Source of the DNA: Amycolatopsis thermalba
Lineage (GTDB): Bacteria > Actinomycetota > Actinomycetes > Mycobacteriales > Pseudonocardiaceae
Assembly (NCBI RefSeq): GCF_003385215.1
Contig: NZ_PQHW01000057.1
Location: 1 to 43,686, forward strand
Length of the DNA: 43,686 nt
Direction: 5' to 3'
Of this stretch, positions 1 to 8,630 are shown piece after piece; positions within the stretch are counted from its first letter, which is position 1; every line of letters starts with the position of its first letter. A model generated the notes under the pieces. That model had not been told where the DNA came from. It searched no databases and worked only from the letters and a program-made list of their open reading frames with translations. A program made the position numbers and the translations under genes.

Positions 1-21
1 CCGGGGGTTGCCGTGGGGGCG

Positions 22-819
22 TTACGGGAGCACCGCCGGTGGCGGGGGTGTCAGCTGAGCTTGCAGCTCGTCGTGGTAGGAGCCGACTCGGGCGTAGACT
101 CCGGGCTTTCCTGGTTCGGCACAGCCTTCGCCCCAGGAGACCACTCCTACGACTCGTCCGGCGGCTACCAGCGGGCCTCCGGAGTCGCCCTGGCAGGTGT
201 CCACTCCGCCCTGCGGGTAGCCGGCGCAGATCATCGCCTCGGGGGTGTACTGCTGGGGGTACGCCTTCGCACAGTAGTCGTCGCTCGTGATGGGGACCGT
301 CGCCTTCAGCAGGACGTCCGACGAATCGCCCATCGGCTTCGTGTTGCCCCAGCCCAGGATCGTCGCCTCGGTGCCGGCCTGGTAGCCGGGGTCGTCCTTC
401 CTCGCCAGGGGCAGTGGCTGCGCGGACAACGGCTGCGTCAGGGTCAGCACCGCGACGTCGTAGCCCTGCGTGGCGTCCCGGAACTGCGGATGCACCCACA
501 CGTGGGACACAGTGGACACCGTCCCGTCACGGCCGCTCAGCTGCGTCCGTCCACTCACGACTCGCAGCGCCGTCGGGCTCTCCCCCTGCGCGCAGTGCGC
601 CGCTGTCAGCACCTTGGCCGCCGCGACCAGCGTGCCACCGCAGAACTGGAGGCCGGTGGCATCGGTCAGCGCCACGGTGAACGGATACTCCGCGATGTTC
701 GCGGGCGTGCCCCCGACGATCCCCGGCTCCGCCTGCGCGGCCGGCACGCAGACACACGCGGCGACCACACTCACGAAAACCACGATCGAACGGGTGAAGC
801 GGCGGACTACAGGGATCAT
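22..819 (-). CDS. Secreted trypsin-like serine protease (S1A family)
   Basis: A 265-residue chymotrypsin-fold endopeptidase, probably exported. Residues 1-30 form a signal peptide: RR near the N-terminus, a hydrophobic core, then an AQA cut region. The mature N-terminus would be IVGG at 34-37, which in this family is freed by zymogen cleavage. The catalytic triad is visible: His75 in TAAHC, Asp121 in YDVAVL and Ser213 in GDSGGP. Asp207, six residues before the serine, is the S1-pocket residue that gives trypsin-like cleavage after Arg or Lys. The Cys60-Cys76 spacing and later cysteines fit the usual disulfides. The ATG is preceded by AAGGAG at good spacing. The protein ends in a short proline-rich tail. 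It faces the same way as aceB but is separated from it by 220 bases with a strong hairpin, so it is probably transcribed alone. Confidence 0.95.
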   Translation of the reverse strand: MIPVVRRFTRSIVVFVSVVAACVCVPAAQAEPGIVGGTPANIAEYPFTVALTDATGLQFCGGTLVAAAKVLTAAHCAQGESPTALRVVSGRTQLSGRDGTVSTVSHVWVHPQFRDATQGYDVAVLTLTQPLSAQPLPLARKDDPGYQAGTEATILGWGNTKPMGDSSDVLLKATVPITSDDYCAKAYPQQYTPEAMICAGYPQGGVDTCQGDSGGPLVAAGRVVGVVSWGEGCAEPGKPGVYARVGSYHDELQAQLTPPPPAVLP

Positions 820-921
820 TACCAGCTCCTTCGGCGCCCTGGTGAACGGTGTCGCAGTCCAGGATTGCGCTTTCGGAGGGTTCTACACATCTACCTAAAG
901 GCAGAAATTTTCGGGGACGGG

Positions 922-958
922 TCGGGCCCGGTAGGTGGAGCATACCTACCGGGCCCGA
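922..958. terminator. Perfect hairpin between aceB and the protease gene
   Basis: A perfect 15-bp inverted repeat (922-936 and 944-958) with a 7-base loop. It lies about 80 bases past the aceB stop and before the protease start. It probably ends aceA-aceB transcription on the minus strand. There is no long T run, which is usual in high-GC actinomycetes. It could also act as an operator because it is symmetrical. Confidence 0.5.
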
Positions 959-1039
959 GTGTCCGCGCTGTCCGGCCACAGCCAGCGCGAGCCGGTTCTC
1001 CCCGTCAGGAGAGGGAAAACCGGGGTCCTTTCAGGAGAT

Positions 1040-2647
1040 TCAGGCCAGATCCGTCAGGTAGCGCGCGTACGCGCCCGTGGTCAGGAAGCTCGGCAGCTTC
1101 TCACCCAGCGCGGTCTCGACGAAGATCTCCCACGCTTCGTCCAGTTTGGCCTCCGGACCCAGATCCGCCCGCACCGCGGCGAGCTCCTCGTCCAGCATGG
1201 ACCGGACCAGCGAGTCGGTCACCGCCGTGCCGTCGTCGAGCTTCGTGCCGTTGCGGATCCACTGCCACACCTGCGCCCGCGCGATCTCCGCGGTCGCCGC
1301 GTCCTCCATCAGGCCGAAGATCGCCGCGGCGCCGGTGCCCCGCAACCACGAGTCCACATAGCGCAGAGTGACGTTGATGTTGGCCCGCAAACCCTTTTCG
1401 GTGACTTCACCGCCGGCGCTGGCCACGTTCAGCAGATCCTCGGCGGTCACCGAGACGTCGTCGCGCGTCCGGCCGAGCTGGTTCGGCCACCCGCCGAGCA
1501 CCTCGTCGAACACCTCGCGGCAGACCGGGACCAGGCCGGGGTGCGCGACCCACGAACCGTCGAAGCCGTCGCGCGCCTCGCGCTCCTTGTCCTGCCGGAC
1601 CTTCTCGAAGGCCAGCGCGTTCGCCGACGGGTCCTTGCTCGGGATGAACGCCGCCATCCCGCCGATCGCGTGCGCGCCGCGCTTGTGGCAGGTCTGGACC
1701 AGCAGCTCGGTGTAGGCCCGCATGAACGGCGCGGTCATCGTCACCTCGGCGCGGTCGGGCAGGACGAAGTCCGCACCGGCGTCGCCGAAGTTCTTGATGA
1801 TCGAGAAGATGTAGTCCCACCGCCCGGCGTTCAGCCCGGCCGCGTGCTCACGCAGCTCGTACAGGATCTCGTCCATCTCGAACGCCGCGGTGATCGTCTC
1901 GATCAGCACCGTCGCCCGGATGGTGCCCTGCGGGATGCCCAGCTCCTGCTGCGCGAGGCGGAACACGTCGTTCCACAGCCGCGCCTCGTGGTGGTTCTCC
2001 AGCTTGGGCAGGTAGAAGTACGGCCCGCTGCCCCTCGCCAGCAGCTGGCGCGCGTTGTGGAACAGGTACAGCCCGAAGTCCACCAGGCTCGCCGAGACCG
2101 GGCGCCCGTCGATGCGCAGGTGCTTCTCGACCAGGTGCCAGCCGCGCGGCCGGACGACGATCGTCGCCGGGTTGTCGCAGATCGCGTACCGCTTGCCCGA
2201 CCCGGTGGTGAAGTCGATGTCGCGCCGGATGGCGTCGAACAGGTTCAGCTGCCCGCCGACGATGTTTGACCAGGTCGGCGAGGTCGCGTCCTCGAAGTCG
2301 GCCAGCCACACCTTCGCGCCGGAGTTCAGCGCGTTCACGGTCATCTTGCGGTCGGTCGGGCCGGTGATCTCCACGCGCCGGTCCTCGAGGCCGGGCGCCG
2401 CGGGCGCCACCTGCCACGAGTCGTCGTTGCGGATCCAGCGGGTCTCCGGGCGGAAGTCGAGCACGTCCTCGCCGCTGGCGAGCTTCTCCCGCCGCAGCCG
2501 CCGCTCGTCCAGCAGCTCGCGCCGCCGTCCGGCGAACTCGTTGTCCAGCCGCGCGATGAAGGCCAGCGCCGCCGGGGTGAGGATCTCGTCGTACCGCTCG
2601 CCGGCCGGGCCGGCGACCTCGATCTGCGAGGTGAACCTGTGAGACAT
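1040..2647 (-). CDS. aceB: Malate synthase A
   Basis: A 535-residue malate synthase of the A type. It condenses glyoxylate with acetyl-CoA to make malate, the second step of the glyoxylate shunt, in the cytoplasm. The family signature is visible around residues 265-280 (REHAAGLNAGRWDYIF). The length fits isoform A and not the roughly 720-residue isoform G of mycobacteria. The ATG has GGAAGG just upstream. The gene follows aceA on the same strand after 67 bases, so the two are probably co-transcribed, with a strong hairpin in the gap that may set their ratio. Isocitrate lyase upstream supplies its glyoxylate. Confidence 0.97.
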   Translation of the reverse strand: MSHRFTSQIEVAGPAGERYDEILTPAALAFIARLDNEFAGRRRELLDERRLRREKLASGEDVLDFRPETRWIRNDDSWQVAPAAPGLEDRRVEITGPTDRKMTVNALNSGAKVWLADFEDATSPTWSNIVGGQLNLFDAIRRDIDFTTGSGKRYAICDNPATIVVRPRGWHLVEKHLRIDGRPVSASLVDFGLYLFHNARQLLARGSGPYFYLPKLENHHEARLWNDVFRLAQQELGIPQGTIRATVLIETITAAFEMDEILYELREHAAGLNAGRWDYIFSIIKNFGDAGADFVLPDRAEVTMTAPFMRAYTELLVQTCHKRGAHAIGGMAAFIPSKDPSANALAFEKVRQDKEREARDGFDGSWVAHPGLVPVCREVFDEVLGGWPNQLGRTRDDVSVTAEDLLNVASAGGEVTEKGLRANINVTLRYVDSWLRGTGAAAIFGLMEDAATAEIARAQVWQWIRNGTKLDDGTAVTDSLVRSMLDEELAAVRADLGPEAKLDEAWEIFVETALGEKLPSFLTTGAYARYLTDLA

Positions 2648-2668
2648 GGCAAGCCTTCCTGGAGGGGC

Positions 2669-2707
2669 CGCGAGGCGGCCAGGGCGAGCGCGCCCTGGCC
2701 GCTCGCG
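2669..2707. other. Strong stem-loop between aceA and aceB
   Basis: A 17-bp stem with a single bulged base and a 4-base loop (arms 2669-2686 and 2691-2707) fills most of the gap between aceA and aceB. It could be a partial terminator or an mRNA stabiliser that makes aceA transcript more abundant than aceB. There is no T-tract on the minus strand, and the aceB ribosome binding site lies outside the stem. Confidence 0.55.
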
Positions 2708-2714
2708 ACTTCTT

Positions 2715-4001
<1,287 letters not shown>

Positions 4002-4020
4002 GGGAGTTCTCCACCTTTGC

Positions 4021-4031
4021 GAACTTTGCGA
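4021..4031 (+). promoter_or_regulatory. Candidate RamB box upstream of aceA
   Basis: GAACTTTGCGA closely matches the RamB motif described in Corynebacterium glutamicum (A/G-AACTTTGCAAA). It lies 20 bases upstream of the aceA start. A second, reverse copy (GGACTTTGCGG on the minus strand) is at 4157-4167, near ramB. This pairing fits repression of aceA and autoregulation of ramB. Confidence 0.55.
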
Positions 4032-4086
4032 TGACTCGCTTGCTTGCAACGACCATGACATGCGCTGCGCAAACACCGCCAGCGCT

Positions 4087-4114
4087 CCAATTTGCCAATT
4101 TCTGCAAATTTTGG
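4087..4114. promoter_or_regulatory. AT-rich palindrome in the aceA-ramB region
   Basis: CCAATTTGC (4087-4095) and GCAAATTTTGG (4104-4114) form an inverted repeat with an exact ATTTGC/GCAAAT core around an 8-base spacer. It is the most AT-rich spot nearby. Two direct copies of GTTGTGAA follow at 4123-4130 and 4132-4139. It is probably an operator or promoter core shared by the divergent genes; the protein that binds it is not known. Confidence 0.45.
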
Positions 4115-4228
4115 CGTAGCATGTTGTGAAGGTTGTGAAACCAGGTTTCGCAGCCGCCGCAAAGTCCGGGGACTGAATCGGTCACGTGATCGGTGCGGTC
4201 GGGAAAAGCTCTTCGGAAAGGGCCTGTC

Positions 4229-5653
4229 GTGGAGAAGACTTTCGCCGGCGCGAAGCTGCGTCACCTGCGCGAGAGCCGGTCGATGAGCCAGGCTGACCTG
4301 GCCAGGTTGCTGGAAATCAGCCCCAGCTACCTCAACCAGATCGAGCACAACTCGCGTCCCTTGACCGTTCCAGTGCTGCTGCGCATCACCGAGGCGTTCG
4401 GGGTCGACACCGAGTTCTTCGCCAACAACGACACCAGCCGACTGGTCGCCGACGTGCGCGAAGCACTGCTCGACGAGTCGCTCGGCGTCGAGGCGACGAC
4501 CAGCGAACTCAACGAGCTGGCCACCAACCTGCCGACCATCGCGCAGGCCCTGGTCCGGCTGCACCGCAGCTACCGGGCGGCGGTGGAGAGCACGGCCGCG
4601 CTGGTCACCGAGAACGGCATGGGCCCGCACGGCAGCGCCGCCGCGCCCCTGCCCCACGAGGAGGTCCGCGACTTCTTCTACGAGCGCGAGAACTACGTCG
4701 CCGAGCTGGACGAACGCGCCGAGCGGATGGCCGAGGACATCGGGCTGCGGCGCGGCGGCGTGCACAACACCCTGCTGGAGCGGCTGGCCAACCACTACGG
4801 CGTGCAGGTGACCAGCGAGGGCATCGACGAGGCCGCCGGCCAGCAGCACCGCTACTCCCCCGACGCGAAGATCCTGCGGCTCGCGCCGAGCCTGCGCGTG
4901 GGCCAGCGGGCGTTCCGGATGGCTTCGCAGATCGCCCTGCTGGAGTACGACGACCTGATCACCGAGCTGGCCGACTCGTGGGCGTTCTCCGGCCCGGCGG
5001 CGCGGTCGCTGGCCCGCGTCGGCCTCGCCAACTACTTCGCCGGGGCGCTGATCCTGCCCTACGGCCCGTTCCTGTCCGCCGCGGAGAACTTCCGCTACGA
5101 CATCGAGCGGCTGTGCGACCACTTCGGCGTCGGGTTCGAGACGGTGTGCCACCGGCTGTCGACCCTGCAGCGGCCCAAGCGGCGCGGGGTGCCGTTCTCG
5201 TTCGTGCGGGTGGACCGCGCGGGCAACATGTCGAAGCGGCAGTCGGCGGCCGGCTTCCACTTCTCCCGCGTCGGCGGGTCGTGCCCGCTGTGGAACGTCT
5301 ACGAGGCGTTCAGCTCACCGGGCAAGATCCTCACCCAGATCGCGACCCTGCCGGACGGCAAGAGCTACTTCTGGATCGCGCGGACGGTCTCGCGCAACAT
5401 CGGCGGCTACGGCAGCCCGGGCAAGATGTTCAGCGTCGGTCTCGGTTGCGAACTCCGGCACGCCGGGCGGCTCATCTACTCCACCGGCCTGGACCTGGAC
5501 GCGAAGGCGGCCGCCACGCCGATCGGCATGGGCTGCAAGGTGTGCGAACGGCCGGCCTGCCCGCAGCGCGCGTTCCCGACGATCGGCAAGCAGCTCACGG
5601 TCGACGAGAACACCAGCACCTTCGTCCCGTACCCGGCGGTGCCCAAGGGATAG
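4229..5653 (+). CDS. ramB: RamB-like regulator of acetate/short-chain fatty-acid metabolism
   Basis: A 474-residue regulator with an XRE-type helix-turn-helix at about residues 8-62 (SMSQADLARLLEISPSYLNQ). An ImmA/IrrE-like middle region follows, then the C-terminal domain typical of RamB and Rv0465c, with the cysteine cluster CKVCERPACPQ near the end. Members repress or tune aceA, aceB and methylcitrate genes in response to acyl-CoA metabolism. I chose the GTG start (VEKTFAGAK) because GGAAAGG precedes it and the conserved domain begins there; an ATG 36 bases upstream is possible. It is divergent from aceA, the same arrangement as icl1 and ramB in mycobacteria. Its stop codon lies inside the promoter of the next gene. 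Confidence 0.93.
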   Translation: MEKTFAGAKLRHLRESRSMSQADLARLLEISPSYLNQIEHNSRPLTVPVLLRITEAFGVDTEFFANNDTSRLVADVREALLDESLGVEATTSELNELATNLPTIAQALVRLHRSYRAAVESTAALVTENGMGPHGSAAAPLPHEEVRDFFYERENYVAELDERAERMAEDIGLRRGGVHNTLLERLANHYGVQVTSEGIDEAAGQQHRYSPDAKILRLAPSLRVGQRAFRMASQIALLEYDDLITELADSWAFSGPAARSLARVGLANYFAGALILPYGPFLSAAENFRYDIERLCDHFGVGFETVCHRLSTLQRPKRRGVPFSFVRVDRAGNMSKRQSAAGFHFSRVGGSCPLWNVYEAFSSPGKILTQIATLPDGKSYFWIARTVSRNIGGYGSPGKMFSVGLGCELRHAGRLIYSTGLDLDAKAAATPIGMGCKVCERPACPQRAFPTIGKQLTVDENTSTFVPYPAVPKG

Positions 5654-5656
5654 CGT
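5651..5656 (+). promoter_or_regulatory. Leaderless -10 element of the FMN reductase gene
   Basis: TAGCGT fits the actinobacterial -10 pattern TANNNT. It is followed by exactly 6 bases and then the ATG, so transcription should begin on the start codon. The TAG of ramB forms the first half of the element. Confidence 0.5.
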
Positions 5657-5662
5657 GGGCGC

Positions 5663-6199
5663 ATGACGACGCTCTTCCGGATCCTGGCCGTCAGCGGGAG
5701 CACGCGAGCGGGCTCGACCAACTCCGCGATGCTCGCCACCGCGCGGGCGGTCGCGCCGGAGGGCGCGGTCGTGGACATCTACGACGGGCTGCGGTCGTTG
5801 CCGCACTTCGATCCGGACGACGACCGGGACCCGCTGCCGGACGCCGTCGCCGGCCTGCGCGGGCAGCTGAAGGAAGCGGACGCGGTGCTGTTCTGCACGC
5901 CGGAGTACGCGGGCACGCTGCCCGGGTCGTTCAAGAACCTGCTCGACTGGGCGGTGGGCTCGGACGCGATGGGCGGCAAGCCGGCGGCGTGGATCAACGT
6001 GTCGTCCTCGGTCACCGGCGCGGCCGGGGCGCACGAGTCGCTGCGGACCGTCCTGGGTTATCTGGGGACGCGGATCGTCGAGGACGCCTGCGTGCACATT
6101 CCCGTGCCGCGGGAGGCGATCGGCGCGGACGGCCTCATCGGGGACGAGACCATCCGGCAGCGGGTGCGGGAGGCGCTGACCGCGCTGGCGACCCGCTAG
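5663..6199 (+). CDS. NAD(P)H-dependent FMN reductase
   Basis: A 178-residue flavodoxin-like reductase of the NADPH-dependent FMN reductase family, the group that includes chromate and azo reductases. The FMN phosphate loop SGSTRAGSTN is at about 10-19. The flavin-ring motif PEYAGTLPGSFKNLLDW is at about 75-91. The protein is cytoplasmic and its physiological substrate cannot be read from sequence. It has no Shine-Dalgarno but a well-phased -10 element, so it is probably translated from a leaderless mRNA. It follows ramB by 9 bases and is convergent with the acyltransferase gene. Confidence 0.9.
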   Translation: MTTLFRILAVSGSTRAGSTNSAMLATARAVAPEGAVVDIYDGLRSLPHFDPDDDRDPLPDAVAGLRGQLKEADAVLFCTPEYAGTLPGSFKNLLDWAVGSDAMGGKPAAWINVSSSVTGAAGAHESLRTVLGYLGTRIVEDACVHIPVPREAIGADGLIGDETIRQRVREALTALATR

Positions 6200-6405
6200 A
6201 GGGCGGGAGTGATCGGCCAGCGCGGGTGTGCAGGAAGGTGTAGCCGCCGCCGTCGCGGTGGCGCGGTCGCCTGCGGCCAGGACCTAGCCGAACCGGGCCG
6301 ATCGTGTGCTCGCGACCTAGGTCGGCGACCAGGGGACCAACCCGTGCTAGGCCCTTGTGGCCAGCCCTCGCCCACCGCCACCCTCAACGGAGCCGCTACG
6401 CGGCG
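6200..6405. other. Convergent intergenic region, no gene seen
   Basis: No credible coding frame was found between the FMN reductase and acyltransferase stops. It contains the exact 12-bp palindrome CGACCTAGGTCG at 6313-6324, which could be part of a bidirectional terminator or a binding site. Nothing else was recognised. Confidence 0.4.
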
Positions 6406-7161
6406 CTAGCTTTGCTCGAGGGTCTTCTGCAGCGCCTTGTTCGCCTTGCGGGCCATGTCGGCGATGGCCTCGCGGCGTTCGGCGTCGGCCTCGTAGTCGG
6501 CGCGGCGGTCGCGCACCACGCGCGCCGGGGAGCCGACCGCGATGGCGTAGTCGGGGATGTCGCCGCGCACCACGGCGTGTGCGCCGAGGACGCAACCGCG
6601 GCCGACGCGGGTGCCGCGCAGCACCGAGACCTTCGTGCCGATCCAGGTGTCCGGCCCGATGCGGACCGGGGTCTTCACGATCCCCTGGTCCTTGATCGGC
6701 AGGTTGATGTCCGCCGTGATGTGGTCGAAGTCACAGATGTAGACCCAGTCGGCCACCAGGGTCGCCGCGCCGAGCTCGATGTCGAGGTAGCAGTTGATGA
6801 CGTTCTGGCGCCCGAAGACGGCCTTGTCCCCGATGCGCAGCGAGCCCTCGTGGCAGCGGATCGCGTTGCCGTCGCCGATGTGCACCCAGCGCCCGATCTC
6901 CAGGCGGCCGTAACCGGGGCGGCAGTGGATCTCCACGTCCTTGCCGAGGAACACCATGCCGCGCAGGATGATGTGCGGGTTCGCCAGCCGGAACTTCAGC
7001 AGCCGCCAGTACCGCACCAGGTACCAGGGGGTGTAGGCGCGGTTGCGCAGGACCCAGCGCAGCGAATCGGCGGTCAGGAACTTCGCCTGACGAGGGTCGC
7101 GCCGGGCGCGGCGCCACGCCTGCACCCGGGACAGCACCGGCGATCCCCACATCGATGTCAT
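6406..7161 (-). CDS. Acyltransferase with left-handed beta-helix (hexapeptide repeat)
   Basis: A 251-residue protein of the LbH acyltransferase type (maltose O-acetyltransferase/WcaF-like). Hexapeptide turns run from about residue 75 to 205, including IGDGNAIRCHEGSLRIGDKAVFG and VRIGPDTWIGTKVSVLRG (both shortened here to their core). The catalytic-type histidine may be in CDFDHITAD. The C-terminal part AIAVGSPARVVRDR is typical of sugar O-acetyltransferases. The target is unknown; cell-envelope sugars are a reasonable guess. I chose the ATG at 7161 (MTSMWGSPV) because a TACTGT -10 is phased to start transcription on it. The next ATG at 7152 is an alternative. Confidence 0.85.
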   Translation of the reverse strand: MTSMWGSPVLSRVQAWRRARRDPRQAKFLTADSLRWVLRNRAYTPWYLVRYWRLLKFRLANPHIILRGMVFLGKDVEIHCRPGYGRLEIGRWVHIGDGNAIRCHEGSLRIGDKAVFGRQNVINCYLDIELGAATLVADWVYICDFDHITADINLPIKDQGIVKTPVRIGPDTWIGTKVSVLRGTRVGRGCVLGAHAVVRGDIPDYAIAVGSPARVVRDRRADYEADAERREAIADMARKANKALQKTLEQS

Positions 7162-7173
7162 AGGTTGACAGTA
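7161..7173. promoter_or_regulatory. Overlapping back-to-back leaderless promoters
   Basis: In TAGGTTGACAGTA, the plus-strand -10 TAGGTT (7161-7166) ends at -7 of the nucleoside hydrolase ATG (7173). The minus-strand -10 TACTGT (7173 down to 7168) ends at -7 of the acyltransferase ATG (7161). Each predicted start site is also the first base of the opposite -10. The start sites are inferred. Confidence 0.55.
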
Positions 7174-8135
7174 TGCCGACACCGTTGATCATCGATACCG
7201 ACCCGGGCGTGGACGACGCCTTCGCGATCGCGCTGGCGGCGCTGAGCGAGGACGTCGACCTGCTGGGGGTCACGACGGTCTTCGGCAACGTCCCGCTCGA
7301 AGCGACCACCCGCAACGCGCGCCGCGTGCTGGCGCTGTGCGGGCGCGCGGACGTGCCGGTGGCGGCCGGGGCCGCGCGGCCGCTGGTGCACGCCCAGCTG
7401 CACCGCGCCAGCCACGTGCACGGGTCGGACGGGTTGTCCGGACGCTCGGCCGCGCTGCCCGAGCCGGGCCGGGCGCTGGAGCCGGGCGGTGCGATGAGCC
7501 TGCTGGTGTCGTTGCTGGAGGCCGCCGACGAGCCGGTGACGATCGCGCCGATCGGGCCGCTGACGAACATCGCGCTGCTGCTCGCCGCGCACCCCGAGGT
7601 GCGGGAGAAGATCGGCCGCATCGTCGTCATGGGCGGCGGGCTGGCCGGCGGCAACACGACGGGTGCGGCGGAGTTCAACATCTGGAGCGACCCGGAGGCG
7701 GCGCGGCGGGTGCTGGTCGAGGAGACCGTGCCGTGCGTGCTGGTGCCGATGGACCTGACCTACCGGTGCGCGGTGGACCGCACGTGGCTGGGCAAGCTGG
7801 CCGCGTCCGGGCCGATCGGCGCCGCACTGGAGGCGCTGACACCGGACTACGTCGCGCACTACCGCAAGGCCCTCGGGTGGGACGGCGTGGTGCTGCACGA
7901 CGCGGTCGCCGTCGCGGAGGCGATCCGGCCCGGCATCCTGCGGACCGAGACCTACCCGGTCGAGGTGGAGTGCTCGCTGGGCCCGGCCCGCGGCGCCACG
8001 CTGGTCGACCGGCGCCGGCAGGCCCTGCGCGAGGACGCGGAAGGCGATGTGGCGCCCGGCCGGATCGAGGTCGCGGTGGACACCGAGCTGGAGGGGCTGC
8101 GGGCCTTCATCCTGGAGCGGCTGGCGCGCGGCTGA
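7173..8135 (+). CDS. Inosine-uridine preferring nucleoside hydrolase family protein
   Basis: A 320-residue enzyme of the IunH family, which cuts the N-glycosidic bond of ribonucleosides to free base and ribose in nucleoside salvage. The calcium-binding motif DTDPGVDD is at 8-15. A further family block with HDAVAVAEAI is near 247-256, carrying the catalytic-type histidine and the calcium-binding aspartate. The length is normal for the family. Substrate preference (purine or pyrimidine) cannot be read from these motifs. No ribosome binding site is present; translation is probably leaderless. The stop is only 6 bases from the convergent VOC gene. Confidence 0.93.
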   Translation: MPTPLIIDTDPGVDDAFAIALAALSEDVDLLGVTTVFGNVPLEATTRNARRVLALCGRADVPVAAGAARPLVHAQLHRASHVHGSDGLSGRSAALPEPGRALEPGGAMSLLVSLLEAADEPVTIAPIGPLTNIALLLAAHPEVREKIGRIVVMGGGLAGGNTTGAAEFNIWSDPEAARRVLVEETVPCVLVPMDLTYRCAVDRTWLGKLAASGPIGAALEALTPDYVAHYRKALGWDGVVLHDAVAVAEAIRPGILRTETYPVEVECSLGPARGATLVDRRRQALREDAEGDVAPGRIEVAVDTELEGLRAFILERLARG

Positions 8136-8141
8136 AGCCGG

Positions 8142-8546
8142 TCAGCGCGCGAGCCTCGCCCTGGCCTCTTCGGTGAGCGGCGCGAAGAAGTTGACCAGGT
8201 TGCCGTCGGGGTCGCGGAACAGCAGCGACCGGTTGCCCCACGGCATCGTCGTCGGCTTCTGCACGATCTCGGGGACGACCGCCAGCGCCGTCAGCCGTTC
8301 GTACGCCCGGTCCACGTCCTCGACGAGGAACTCCAGGATCGCGCTCCGGTTCGACTCGGGCACGGCCGCCCCGGGGCTGAACAGCGCCATCGTCTCGGCG
8401 CCGCCGATCGCCAGCGTGCACGAAGATCCGGCGAACTCGGCGAACTGCTCGGCGAGCCACCGCGCCCGGAGGCCGGTCACCTGCTCGTAGAACTCGGCGA
8501 GGCGGGCGACGTCGTCGGTGATGACGCGGACGGAGAGAAGCTGCAC
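8142..8546 (-). CDS. VOC family protein (glyoxalase/bleomycin resistance fold)
   Basis: A 134-residue vicinal-oxygen-chelate protein with two beta-alpha-beta-beta-beta modules. The first begins VQLLSVRVITDDVARLAEFYEQ and carries the glyoxalase-like front edge. The second ends in LLFRDPDGNLVNFFAP, the usual family C-terminal block with its metal-ligand region. The function may be dioxygenase, lyase or drug binding; this cannot be decided. The GTG start has AAAGGA upstream. A TAGCGT -10 at 8584-8579 on the minus strand would give a leader of about 26 bases. It is divergent from the WYL regulator, which may control it. Confidence 0.88.
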   Translation of the reverse strand: MQLLSVRVITDDVARLAEFYEQVTGLRARWLAEQFAEFAGSSCTLAIGGAETMALFSPGAAVPESNRSAILEFLVEDVDRAYERLTALAVVPEIVQKPTTMPWGNRSLLFRDPDGNLVNFFAPLTEEARARLAR

Positions 8547-8630
8547 GGCGGGTTCCTTTCTGCGGAGGGACACCGGCCACGCTAGAGGCGATAGTGGACA
8601 GGATCCGCCCGGTATTGCGAGGATCTTCGG

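Noticed and set aside
6313-6324. Palindrome CGACCTAGGTCG as a recombination or IS target site
   Set aside because: It contains CTAG, but there is no element beside it and no repeat elsewhere; it is noted only as a possible terminator part.
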